A stretch of 64,000 bases of DNA from Candidatus Rifleibacteriota bacterium (GTDB lineage Bacteria > Muiribacteriota > Ozemobacteria > Ozemobacterales > Ozemobacteraceae), in the NCBI GenBank assembly GCA_905236675.1, contig CAJOND010000028.1, forward strand, positions 22,610-86,609, given 5' to 3'. Positions 43,079 through 51,775 of the stretch are shown here, piece after piece (the stretch's first letter is position 1; each line of letters starts with the position of its first letter). Below the pieces are notes generated by a model that saw only the letters and a program-made list of their open reading frames with translations, made no database searches and was not told where the DNA came from. A program made the position numbers and the translations under genes.

Positions 43079-45289
43079 TTATCTCAGATTTTTCTTCTTT
43101 CTTAATTTTATAACATTATCGCACTGAATAAATTTAAGACAGCATTTTACCATTTCATTACGTAATACCAAATGCTGCTTTATGGAATTTTCAAAATTTT
43201 TATCACTTAGTATTTGTTGTAATAACTTTTGAGATCTAATGAATAAAATTTTAATCTGATTTAATACTACTTTTAACTGTTCGTTGGTAACAGTATTTGG
43301 AAGGTTTGAATTCATTAGTTGGTCTGCAATAATTGCAATTGGCAGGTATCTGTCTTTAACTATAGTTTTTATTTCAAGAATATCGTTAGGTATAGGTTGC
43401 TCTAAATTTGAATTTAATCTATTTAACAATTCATATCCTATTAATGCAAGCATAAATATATGAGCCTGTAGCAATCTTTCCGGTTCTTTTTTAAATAATT
43501 CTTCCTCCATTTCAAAAAGACGATGATAAATATTTTGGCTTTCTATAATCATGCTATTAACAGAAAAAATTTCCTGGTTGCTATTTTTTACTTTCAATCT
43601 TTTCAAATTGGATAGCATTTCGTCTATTGCTTTGACTATTTCGGAATTACTGAATGGGTTGGGGTTTTCCTTTATGTCATTTTTTTTATTTTCAATAATA
43701 TGAATCTTTTGACTCAACAAAGTTGGAGTAGCTTTTGATTTGCTGTCAATATGTATTTCTATTGACTTTTCCTGGGGAAGTTGTTTAACAGGTATCTTTT
43801 CTATTTCTTGCTTTTCATATGCTGCCTTTATATGTTTTAATTGCCAGTTGTTAAAAATAGACGTTAAATACAGCATCATAACATATACACAAAGTATAGT
43901 AACGGGACTGATATTTCCAACATAAAAGTAAAGGCCTGGTATATTTTTTACATATTCTAGAAAGCTTATCAAGTAGTCTAATAAAATTGATAATCCAGAT
44001 GACAGATAGACTGTGGATATTGAGAATATAGAAAGAAAAGCTATAACAAAAGAAATTGGCAGTATAAAAGTAAATGTCCATAGAATTAATGGGTTTACAA
44101 TTAGACTTGATAAAGAAAGTGTGCCGAAGAGATAGGCAACCATAGGCATTGTTCCTAAATTAGCAGCAAATGTTACCGCAAGATATCTATTCAATACCAA
44201 TGGTAAATGTAGTTTTGAAAGAATAAACTCAAATGGTTGACGCAGAAAAATTATTGATAAAACAGCGGTAAAACTTAATATAAAAGCTGCATTTTTAATA
44301 TAGGAAGGATTATATAAAAGCATAATAAAAGCTGCAATAGCTACAGGTCTGACTGGTGATGAACTTGATTCTAGATGCATTATCGCCGCAACAGAAACAT
44401 ACATTATAAGAGCTCTCCATATTGATGGGCTTCCTGCGGTTACCATGGCATAAAAAACAAGAATTATAGCAATCATAGCACTTCTTGATATTGGCGGAAT
44501 TTTAAACCAGTGCATAATTGATGCAAGAAGGAAAATTAATATCATAATATGTTGTCCGGATATTGCTAAAACATGACTTATACCAGTTTCTGTAAATATA
44601 CTTTTATCTTTGATTTTACTTGTGTCACCTAAGACGAAACCAGTTACAATTGCAGCCTGTTTTTCATTCAATGCTTTGTTTAACCCTGTTTTTATTTTTT
44701 CCTGTAACTGTTTCATACTTGTAAATAAAGAAACAGATTTAGTTTCTATATTTGTAAAAGAAGCTACTTCAAAAACAAGAGCCTTATCAAAAGATACTAC
44801 TTTCATTTTTCCAGCCATTGAATAAGATTGTTCTGGATAAAGCCTTTCTCTGTTTAGTATATATTGGCAGTTAACGTTAATAGGAATACTTACTGTTTGC
44901 TCGTTTGTTGTATAACAAACATCTTTAAATGTGTAACTGATTTTGTTTTTATGGTGTATATTTGACCGTCCTGTATAAGTTCCAGAAAGAATTCCTTCTG
45001 TATTGTCAAGAACAAGTAAATCTTTAAAATCGTAATTTTCTGTGTGGCGAATTGCTCCATAAAACATTGAAGCAGTGAAAGCAGCTAAAAATAAAATAAT
45101 TGATTTGTTTTTGGGTGACTCGACAAAAAAAGAAGAAATAAAAGAAGCTATAGATAAACAAAGCCAGGTAATATATAAATCATTAGTAAAATTTTCTGAA
45201 ACTAGAATTCCTGAAATAAATATTGCTACAAAAACAGGTAGTACTTCAGGATAAGATTTAAATATTCTTGGTTCTGTTTTCTTTTTCAT
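43079..45289 (-). CDS. comEC: ComEC/Rec2-type DNA uptake channel, no beta-lactamase domain
   Basis: ComEC forms the inner-membrane pore for transforming DNA. The N-terminal DUF4131 part (residues 15-190) and the competence domain are present, with the hallmark IFTETGISHVLAISGQHIMI and RSAMIAIILVFYAMVTAGSP. The usual C-terminal metallo-beta-lactamase nuclease domain is missing: after the last TM helix (about 480) come some 250 residues of charged, helical sequence with coiled-coil character. Start overlaps comEA. Strand degradation must therefore come from another protein. Length is 736 aa. Confidence 0.88.
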   Translation of the reverse strand: MKKKTEPRIFKSYPEVLPVFVAIFISGILVSENFTNDLYITWLCLSIASFISSFFVESPKNKSIILFLAAFTASMFYGAIRHTENYDFKDLLVLDNTEGILSGTYTGRSNIHHKNKISYTFKDVCYTTNEQTVSIPINVNCQYILNRERLYPEQSYSMAGKMKVVSFDKALVFEVASFTNIETKSVSLFTSMKQLQEKIKTGLNKALNEKQAAIVTGFVLGDTSKIKDKSIFTETGISHVLAISGQHIMILIFLLASIMHWFKIPPISRSAMIAIILVFYAMVTAGSPSIWRALIMYVSVAAIMHLESSSSPVRPVAIAAFIMLLYNPSYIKNAAFILSFTAVLSIIFLRQPFEFILSKLHLPLVLNRYLAVTFAANLGTMPMVAYLFGTLSLSSLIVNPLILWTFTFILPISFVIAFLSIFSISTVYLSSGLSILLDYLISFLEYVKNIPGLYFYVGNISPVTILCVYVMMLYLTSIFNNWQLKHIKAAYEKQEIEKIPVKQLPQEKSIEIHIDSKSKATPTLLSQKIHIIENKKNDIKENPNPFSNSEIVKAIDEMLSNLKRLKVKNSNQEIFSVNSMIIESQNIYHRLFEMEEELFKKEPERLLQAHIFMLALIGYELLNRLNSNLEQPIPNDILEIKTIVKDRYLPIAIIADQLMNSNLPNTVTNEQLKVVLNQIKILFIRSQKLLQQILSDKNFENSIKQHLVLRNEMVKCCLKFIQCDNVIKLRKKKNLR

Positions 45290-45717
45290 AAATCATTATT
45301 TGATTCAGAAGAATTAAGTTTTACGCCATTGTCTCTTAAAATTTCAACCTCTCTAGGGGAAACTCTTTTTATTCTGTTTTGAAAGTCTTTCCAATCATAA
45401 AAAGGAGAAATCTCTCTTTCTTTTATTATTTGAGAAGCTATTTTAGGACCTATACCAGGGCAATTCAGCAGGTCTTCATAAGAAGAACTATTTATAAATA
45501 TAAGATGTAGTTTTGTTTTTCCTGTTTGAGTGATTTTTTCTACTTTTATTTCATTATCAGATTCTAGTTGAATTTCTATCTGATTTTCACCCATTATGGC
45601 TATCGTTTTTATAGAATCTGTTTTTGTTGCAAAAAACATAAATAAAAGACCACAAACAACTACAATAGCAGTAAGAATTCTAAAGTGTAGCTGTTCATCT
45701 TGGCTTAGGAAAAACAA
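45286..45717 (-). CDS. comEA: ComEA-like helix-hairpin-helix protein
   Basis: A TM helix (FRILTAIVVVCGLLFMFFAT) anchors a short periplasmic region and a C-terminal helix-hairpin-helix (DLLNCPGIGPKIASQIIKER, then YDWKDFQNRIKRVSPREVEI), the double-stranded DNA receptor of the competence system. At 143 aa it lacks the longer linker of some homologues. The 3' end overlaps comEC by 4 nt, and the start overlaps the upstream gene by 13 nt. Confidence 0.92.
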   Translation of the reverse strand: MFFLSQDEQLHFRILTAIVVVCGLLFMFFATKTDSIKTIAIMGENQIEIQLESDNEIKVEKITQTGKTKLHLIFINSSSYEDLLNCPGIGPKIASQIIKEREISPFYDWKDFQNRIKRVSPREVEILRDNGVKLNSSESNNDL

Positions 45718-46481
45718 ATTCTGATGCCTCCTTCTTCTTCTTTAATGATAGTATTTTTTCCTTTTATTGCTTTATTTATCCATTTGATTTTTGACAATTC
45801 TAGAATTGGATTAGCTTCAAATATTTTACGTGAAAATACTTGCCAATGCCACCCCCCTTTTTCTAAAGAAACTTTAATACAGATGAATTCATTGAAATTT
45901 TCTTTTATTTCATTCAATGAGTATTGAGGAGAAGACTCGTTGATTATAGTGGTTGAATAGACAGGTATAAAAGGGTAAATACAAGAATAAACAAGATGTT
46001 TTTCTCTGGATGTAATGTTTGAAAAGGGGGGGGCATTTTTAAATGCTTTCATGACTAGGGCCAAAGCTAATCTTGCCGCTTTGCGTGTTATAATATGGTC
46101 TTCCAGTTGAACAAGAGCTTCTAACCATGGTAATGGATTAAAAACAATATCTGTTCTATTTTTGAAATATGTTTCATGAAATTTGGCTATCCATTTATAG
46201 GAAGGTTCAAGAAAATTCTCTAAGCTATTTTGATTATTTGAATTTATAATGGCTAGTCGGCAAGCATCAATTCCATATTCATATATAAGGTTTTTCTCGA
46301 AAGGCATATTAATAGAAAAAGGTGTTATCCAACCTTTTTCAAATTTACCTGATAATTGATTCAACCTTAATATTAAATCTTGTAATATATCTGTTTCAGA
46401 AAATAAAACAGGCCATTTTCTGACCTGTTTTTCTATCGATTGAGGATTGTATCTGAAAGTCAATTGTTTAATAAACCCCAA
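45705..46481 (-). CDS. LeuRS-tail-like protein (class I aaRS C-terminal region only)
   Basis: The 258-residue sequence recalls the part of leucyl-tRNA synthetase after the KMSKS loop: YGIDACRLAIINSNNQNSLE resembles YGADxxRLxxLFxxPxE, the helical run WLEALVQLEDHIITRKAARL then LVYSCIYPFIPVYSTTIIN resembles the anticodon-binding bundle, and WINKAIKGKNTIIKEEEGGI resembles the WVNGKVRGxIxV tail. The Rossmann catalytic core with HIGH and KMSKS is absent. It could be a free-standing tRNA-binding domain or a decayed synthetase. The match is by eye and may be wrong. It overlaps comEA and the coil/TM gene. Confidence 0.4.
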   Translation of the reverse strand: MGFIKQLTFRYNPQSIEKQVRKWPVLFSETDILQDLILRLNQLSGKFEKGWITPFSINMPFEKNLIYEYGIDACRLAIINSNNQNSLENFLEPSYKWIAKFHETYFKNRTDIVFNPLPWLEALVQLEDHIITRKAARLALALVMKAFKNAPPFSNITSREKHLVYSCIYPFIPVYSTTIINESSPQYSLNEIKENFNEFICIKVSLEKGGWHWQVFSRKIFEANPILELSKIKWINKAIKGKNTIIKEEEGGIRICFS

Positions 46482-47194
46482 AGAAGTTTTGTTTTTTCGT
46501 CTTCACCAGTAGATTGTGTAATATCATGCAACTGGTTTCTTGCTTCATCAATAAGAATTGGTTCATCAAAGGATTTTCCGCAAGCTATCAGAAAACGAAC
46601 TTCAAATATAGTATAGTCATGGTCTCCTGATTCTAATGCATTTGAACCAATTACCAATGAATTCTTAACCAATTCTTGATATTTTTCATCTGGCAGATCT
46701 TCCGTTTTTATGTATTCTCGATATTTTTCACAAAGCTGATCTGCTTTTTCAGCTCTATTAATGAGATCTTCAAATTCATTTTTTGTTCCAACATCTTCTA
46801 ATTTTGCAATATCTGATTTGGCTTTATCTATCCAGTTTTTTGCAGATTCAAGTTTGAACAAATTATCATAAGCTTCAGATTGGCATATGAGAATAAGCAT
46901 TAAATCTATATCATTTTTTGTTGGATAAGTATCACTGGCTAGTTTTCTATAAAAATCTAAATCTTCTCCAAAAGTAGAACGAGCTTCGTCTAGAGCAAGG
47001 TATGCCCGTTCTGGTTCTTTCTGGCTAAAAAATGTTGCAGCATCATTCCAAAGCTTGGTTTGTTTTTCCTGCAAAGTTTTACCTGTATTATACTTATAGC
47101 CAAAATATATTCCAACAGAGATCGCCAGGATAAGAATAGCAACAATTATTATTGCTAAAGCACCCCCGAATCTTTTATTGCTTTTAATATTCAT
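46460..47194 (-). CDS. Single-pass membrane protein with helical (TPR-like) periplasmic part
   Basis: I start at ATG 47194 (MNIKSNKRFGG), which has GGAGAAGA upstream; the frame is open 15 codons further into the DUF2225 gene. One TM helix (GALAIIIVAILILAISVGIY) is followed by about 190 helical residues (FFSQKEPERAYLALDEARST, AYDNLFKLESAKNWIDKAKS) that look like TPR-type repeats. No enzyme motif is visible. It lies between the DUF2225 gene (11-nt overlap) and the LeuRS-tail-like gene. Confidence 0.6.
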   Translation of the reverse strand: MNIKSNKRFGGALAIIIVAILILAISVGIYFGYKYNTGKTLQEKQTKLWNDAATFFSQKEPERAYLALDEARSTFGEDLDFYRKLASDTYPTKNDIDLMLILICQSEAYDNLFKLESAKNWIDKAKSDIAKLEDVGTKNEFEDLINRAEKADQLCEKYREYIKTEDLPDEKYQELVKNSLVIGSNALESGDHDYTIFEVRFLIACGKSFDEPILIDEARNQLHDITQSTGEDEKTKLLWGLLNN

Positions 47195-48182
47195 TGCTAT
47201 CGTCTTCTCCGTCATAATCCTCGCCTTCGGTTTCTTCATCGACTTCTGTCTGTTTGTTCATAGAGTCTTCGTGACGCATTTCGCGTGCTTGATTGACAAA
47301 CCAAAGGATAACGCCTTGAGCTCCATTACTACCATATATGATTTGTTCAAGGAACTTGTTACTTTCCTGAATATTTCCGAGAATTCTGTTTGCACCAGCT
47401 AAAATATACATTATTTCGAAAACACGTGATTGGGGTATGTTTTCTTTTGGAATTCTTGTGCCATCTGGCATAAATGCATCGTCAACACCCGTTGCCAGAT
47501 TAGTTATATTAAGGAAAGCTACAGCTTCTTTTAAATACGCAATTTCAAATGCTTTATATCTTTCTTTTAGAACAGGATCCTGTGTTTCATCATAGGCATC
47601 ACGAGCAGTCCAAGCTCCTTGAAGATAAGTATAACCTAATATTCTGTGATTGGCTCTTCTTGCTTTATAACATATGGCTGCAAGTTCCCATGAACGTATC
47701 GCAGTTTCCAAATCGCCTTCTTTTTGAAGTTCGTTTATTGGTTTAGGTTTCTTTTTTAAATCTACAGCTACTCTATCAAGAAGTGGTTTAATCTGTCTTA
47801 AAATAGATATGTTTACTGGTGAAAGCTCTTTTAATTTTTCAGATTCAGCATCTTTCCAAATTTGTTGCCCATTGGAAGCTGCTCTTATTCTGTTGGCTGA
47901 TTCCCACTGTGAACGGTGACTTTCTAACAAAGCATGTTTTCGGGCTTCTTCCGCTGTCATAGAAGGACAGAAATATTTATCTTCTGCGGCATAGCAACAG
48001 TTTGGACAAACGCAGACGTTGTAATAGCGAGGTGTTATTCCACCAAGATATGTTGGACGGTAATCAATATCGCGCTTATTTAAGCTAAACTGTTTTTTCC
48101 TGAGATTATAGCGGGTAAAGGTTGTGCCACAGATAGGACATGCAATATTTTTAGGTATAAAAAGTTTTTCATTTAGAGCCAT
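47184..48182 (-). CDS. DUF2225 domain protein with N-terminal zinc ribbon
   Basis: I use ATG 48182 (MALNEKLFIP). The N-terminus has CPICGTTFTRYNLRKKQFSL, RDIDYRPTYLGGITPRYYNV, and CVCPNCCYAAEDKYFC, the zinc-binding DUF2225 signature, then a helical TPR-like body (residues about 120-300). The tail DEETEGEDYDGEDDSNEY is highly acidic. The family is common in Firmicutes and Spirochaetes and its role is unknown; the Cys cluster suggests metal or nucleic acid binding. It heads the minus-strand block that ends with comEC and ydcF. Confidence 0.85.
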   Translation of the reverse strand: MALNEKLFIPKNIACPICGTTFTRYNLRKKQFSLNKRDIDYRPTYLGGITPRYYNVCVCPNCCYAAEDKYFCPSMTAEEARKHALLESHRSQWESANRIRAASNGQQIWKDAESEKLKELSPVNISILRQIKPLLDRVAVDLKKKPKPINELQKEGDLETAIRSWELAAICYKARRANHRILGYTYLQGAWTARDAYDETQDPVLKERYKAFEIAYLKEAVAFLNITNLATGVDDAFMPDGTRIPKENIPQSRVFEIMYILAGANRILGNIQESNKFLEQIIYGSNGAQGVILWFVNQAREMRHEDSMNKQTEVDEETEGEDYDGEDDSNEY

Positions 48183-48298
48183 AAAAAACACCATTCTGCA
48201 TTATTTTTAAAGTCACTTGTAGACAAAATACAGCAAATTTGTTCTTTGTGCAACTCTAATAAAAAATTATTATTTTTTAGGAAGAGATAAGAGAATTG

Positions 48299-48368
48299 TT
48301 TCTTCTATCTTCAATCTTCTATCTCTATTCTCAACTCTCAAATTTCAATTCTCAGTTCTCAATTCTCT
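48299..48368. repeat. Degenerate 7-bp tandem repeat, CTCAATT type
   Basis: Ten or so 7-bp units (CTTCAAT, CTTCTAT, CTCTATT, CTCAACT, CTCAAAT, TTCAATT, CTCAGTT, CTCAATT) form a pyrimidine-rich array. On the other strand it reads GAATTGAG/GAAGATTG, related to the arrays at 20813 and 21299. Confidence 0.75.
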
Positions 48369-48414
48369 ATTTTAAATTTTCATCTCGTCCACTCTCCTGC
48401 TCTTACCTTATCTC

Positions 48415-48440
48415 CACCCATCACCCATCACCCATCACCA
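48415..48440. repeat. 7-bp tandem repeat, CCCATCA
   Basis: Three exact copies of CCCATCA followed by partial CCAACCA and CTAACTA units. The complement reads TGATGGG, the form known from short tandemly repeated sequences of cyanobacteria. Confidence 0.85.
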
Positions 48441-48507
48441 ACCACTAACTACCCCAAGCTTCGCTTGGCTCTTCCCTCTTCTTTCTTCTAACAACTTCGT
48501 TCGTACA

Positions 48508-48536
48508 TTGCATAAAAGTCGGTTTTCAAGTATAAT
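48508..48536 (+). promoter_or_regulatory. Sigma-70-type promoter of the HExxH gene
   Basis: TTGCAT at 48508-48513, 17-bp spacer, consensus TATAAT at 48531-48536, then a 26-nt leader with TAGGAGC before ATG 48569. Confidence 0.6.
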
Positions 48537-48568
48537 TAATAAAATATCCCAAGCTTAGGAGCAAAAAA

Positions 48569-49456
48569 ATGAAGAAATTTAAATCACTAAAACTGACTGT
48601 TTTTGTTATAGTCGCATTTTTCTTTAGTTGTATTGCTCCTATATATGCAGGTAATTTCATTGCTACTAGCGAAGGGATACGCTATGTTTACCAAAATTCA
48701 AACGGCAAAACTGTTTATGTAAATCCAAAATATGATTCAAAAACAGGTACTTATTATGTCGTTAATAGTAATAATCAGATAATTGCTCAGCAGCAGCTTG
48801 GTTCAGAAGCTGATATGAACCAGATAAAAATATTAACTCAAACAGGTTCTAATGCAACTACCCAGGATTTTATGGGTAATGAAGTTCAGATTCTGACTCC
48901 TATGGCTAACTCCGACCCAAGATATCAGCAGTTAAAACAATATATTGAAAGCAATGATTCTGTTAAAAAGACTGTTTCTATGCAGATTCAGGCTAGAGAC
49001 TATAAAATACAGAAAATCCAGCAGCAGGTTGCCGAAGGTGTTAAAGATGAAACTCTGGCTGCATGGCTCACTAATGATCTAAAGAAACCTGTTTATCTTG
49101 AAGTAGGTGATTCAGGCAGTATTTATCATGATGCTTCAGGTTTTGTTCTTGCTGAAACAGGTTCTAATGGTGAAACCACTTATCGTGATAATTCTTATGT
49201 TAACCGTATAGTTATTTCTGGTAATAGTGAAATTTTTAGTGGCAACATGAGTGATCCAAATACCGCCTCAGTCATTTCTCATGAAGTAGGGCACATGATT
49301 ATGGATCAGCTCTACGAAACTCCGAATTATCCTGCTACAAATTATTATGGTTCCCATTCAAAAAATACTATTTCTGATGAAGGTTTTGCTATTTCAGAAG
49401 GTTGGGCAGAAGCTTTAGAAGCTCTTTCCTCTAAGGATTATCGAGCAAACTGGTGA
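48569..49456 (+). CDS. Exported HExxH metallopeptidase-like protein, N-terminal half (frameshifted)
   Basis: A signal peptide (MKKFKSLKLTVFVIVAFFFS, cleavage near IYA/GNF) precedes a beta-rich start (GIRYVYQNSNGKTVYVNPKY) and, near residue 230-280, the zinc motif HEVGHMIMDQL followed by EGWAEALEAL, where the Glu could be the third ligand as in gluzincins. The frame ends at 49456 just after SSKDYRANW. One A too many in the run at about 49447-49449 would explain this: removing it reads SSKDYRATGDSWRLKTHQNI and joins the open frame that continues to 50888. Either the gene is broken or the consensus is wrong. The substrate is unknown. Confidence 0.6.
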   Translation: MKKFKSLKLTVFVIVAFFFSCIAPIYAGNFIATSEGIRYVYQNSNGKTVYVNPKYDSKTGTYYVVNSNNQIIAQQQLGSEADMNQIKILTQTGSNATTQDFMGNEVQILTPMANSDPRYQQLKQYIESNDSVKKTVSMQIQARDYKIQKIQQQVAEGVKDETLAAWLTNDLKKPVYLEVGDSGSIYHDASGFVLAETGSNGETTYRDNSYVNRIVISGNSEIFSGNMSDPNTASVISHEVGHMIMDQLYETPNYPATNYYGSHSKNTISDEGFAISEGWAEALEALSSKDYRANW

Positions 49457-50888
49457 TTCCTGGAGACTAAAAACCCATCAGAATATCGAAGATAACAGTT
49501 ATATATATAAAGATGCTGCTGTAACAGATATAGTGAATAACGGTGTCTTGAAAACTTCTGGTGAAATGCTTTCAACAGAAGGTGTTAATGCCTCTATGTT
49601 CTATGATTTACTTGAAAGCAATAAAATCCAAAATACACAGAATAAAGTTTTCACTGTTTTTGAGGAATGTAAACCGCAAACTTATCGTGACTTTGTATAT
49701 GATTATATCCAAAAATATCCAGAAGACCGCAGCACTGTTATTAAAATGTTTTTGGAAGACACCAAATATACAACCGTAGACAGTACTGCTGCAGCTAGAT
49801 ACAAAGATGTATTTGATGCTGAACAGGCTTATTTGAGCGCAACAGACCCAGAAACTAAGATTACTTTAAAGTATGCTTATGAAGCTAAGAAAGAGGCTTA
49901 TGATTCTTATAACAATGATCTTTATAAGCAGGCTTCTGTTGAAGGAACAATTGATAGCGCGGTTGTTACTACTAGTAAGACGAATTCAGACTATAGAGCT
50001 CTAAAATTGAAAGAAAATCTATTCAAAACGAGAGCTGCATTAGATACTGGTGTTCAAAATGCTTCAAATTCATTGAAGAACTCATTTAGTGCTAAGAATA
50101 TAGCTGTTACGGCAGGAACCTCAATTGCTATAAATTTGGCAAGCCAGCTAATGAATGGTGAAAAGGTAAGCTTGAAAACGGCAGTAAAAGCAGTCACTTC
50201 AATGCAGTTTGTTGGTAATTTCATTGGCTCTTCTCTTGGAGCAGCCGCAGGTCAGCTTGTAGTTCCATTAGTCCAGACTTTTGTTCCGGGTATAGTTGGA
50301 ACATTAGCTGGAGCATTAATTCCAGCAGTAACTTCCTTGGTTGGTGGTAATATAGGCAGTAGCCTTGGTTCTGGAGCAAGCTTTAAGGAAGCTTTGAAGT
50401 CTGTGGATATGGTTGCTGTTGCTGGTCAGGCTATAGGTTCTACATTAGGTTCAATGCTGGGTTCTTTAATTCCAATACCTATAGTTGGAACAATGTTAGG
50501 CGGAATTGTTGGTGGTATTTTAGGAGAAAAACTTTTTACAGCAATTCGAAATCTTTTTAAGAAAAAATCAAATAGCTCGATAAAAGAAGTTCAAGCACCA
50601 ACAGGTACAACATCAAGTAATTTAGCTCAAACTAATCAGATAAAACAGAGCAATACATCATTTACAGCTGCTGAACTTTCTTCTTTAAGAATACCGGATG
50701 AACTTGATTCTGTTTCTTATTCAAAGATGCCCTCTGATTTAAGAGCTTTGAAGGATGATTACGAAAATGCTTATAAGATTTATGTAGAAGCTTCTTCTTC
50801 TGGTGATTCAGCTAAAGCCAGAGAGGCTTTGAAAACTTTCAGAGCAGCAAAATCAGCTTATGAACTTGCTCTCAAATCTGTGAAATAA
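49456..50888 (+). CDS. C-terminal half of the HExxH protein with glycine-zipper region
   Basis: This frame is open from upstream of 49456 and continues the preceding gene after the probable 1-nt shift; GTG 49533 is only a nominal start. Helical segments (RYKDVFDAEQAYLSATDPET and similar) lead to a striking glycine-zipper stretch at about 50210-50550: NFIGSSLGAAAGQLVVPLVQ, LVGGNIGSSLGSGASFKEAL, MLGGIVGGILGEKLFTAIRN. Glycine zippers form tightly packed membrane helices or pores. A Ser-rich linker and a final coiled-coil-like tail close the protein. It overlaps convergent miaA by 17 nt. The combination with an HExxH domain suggests a secreted, membrane-inserting protease or toxin; this is inference. 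Confidence 0.6.
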
Positions 50889-51774
50889 CGTCTTTTTCGT
50901 TAATGTCATCTAAATAAATTATAGGCACTCCTGGTTTTTTTCTAAACCAGGTTTCCTGTCGTTTGGCATACTGTCTTGTATGAATTAAAATCAATTCTTT
51001 AACTTCATCTAAATTTATTTTGCCCTCAAAGAATTCTAGCCATTCCCTGTAACCTATCGAACTTATTGCGGCAGCATTTATGCCGTATTTTTCTATAATG
51101 TGTTTTACTTCATTTTCTAATCCTTCTTCAAACATCTGTTTTACTCTAAGCGCTATTCTTTCATGCAATAATTCTCTTGTTCGGCTTACTACAACAGGAT
51201 GAAATACTGCTTCTGGTAATAAAGATACTGGCTTATTCTCTGAAAAAGGTTTGCCTGTGCTAATTACAATTTCTATAGCTCTCAAAACTCTTCGTGAATT
51301 ATTTACGTCAATAGTATTTGTTGCTTCTGAATCTAGTTTTCCCAATTTTTCAACCATATAGGAAAGACCTTTTTGGTCTAATTCTCTTTGGAGTTGATTA
51401 GCTAAATCTGAATCACTACCAGCTTCTCCCAAACCTTCTGATATTGCAGAGTAGTAAAAGCCTGTTCCCCCAACCAAAATTGGAAGTTTAGATTCAGCCC
51501 AAGTTTCTTTTATTGCTTCAGAGGCAGCTTTAGCATAATCAGAGGCATTAAACTGCAGTTGAGGTGAAAGAAAGTTAAAGAGTTTATGGGGAACTTCTTC
51601 TTTTTCTTCATCTGATGGTGAAGCTGTTCCTATAAGCATTTCTTTATAAATCTGCCTGGAATCACAGTTAATTATGACTCCGTTGTTTTTTTTAGCTATT
51701 TCTATTGCAACAGAAGTTTTTCCAGAAGCTGTTGGCCCTAAAATCGCCAATACAAGCTTATTTATGGCAATCAT
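50872..51774 (-). CDS. miaA: tRNA dimethylallyltransferase
   Basis: MiaA prenylates A37 of tRNAs reading U-initial codons. P-loop AILGPTASGKTSVAIEIAKK (GPTASGKT at residues 13-20), DSRQIYKEMLIGTASPS, VGGTGFYYSAISEGL, NSRRVLRAIEI, and the closing YAKRQETWFRKK block are present. I choose ATG 51774 (MIAINKLVLA), immediately after the mutL stop; the frame upstream of it lies inside mutL. mutL-miaA is a widespread pairing. Length 300 aa is normal. Confidence 0.96.
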   Translation of the reverse strand: MIAINKLVLAILGPTASGKTSVAIEIAKKNNGVIINCDSRQIYKEMLIGTASPSDEEKEEVPHKLFNFLSPQLQFNASDYAKAASEAIKETWAESKLPILVGGTGFYYSAISEGLGEAGSDSDLANQLQRELDQKGLSYMVEKLGKLDSEATNTIDVNNSRRVLRAIEIVISTGKPFSENKPVSLLPEAVFHPVVVSRTRELLHERIALRVKQMFEEGLENEVKHIIEKYGINAAAISSIGYREWLEFFEGKINLDEVKELILIHTRQYAKRQETWFRKKPGVPIIYLDDINEKDVISQI

Positions 51775-51775
51775 G

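Larger units (their letters stand above)
48183..48568. other. Gene-free divergent region with repeats and one hairpin
   Basis: About 385 bp between the divergent DUF2225 and HExxH genes. It contains two 7-bp repeat arrays (48299-48368 and 48415-48440), a CCAAGC-TTC-GCTTGG hairpin at 48454-48468 without a T tract, and the promoter at 48508-48536. No RNA gene or small ORF with a ribosome site was seen. Confidence 0.7.

Noticed and set aside
48454..48468. CCAAGC-TTC-GCTTGG hairpin as a terminator
   Set aside because: The stem is only 6 bp and no T tract follows on either strand.
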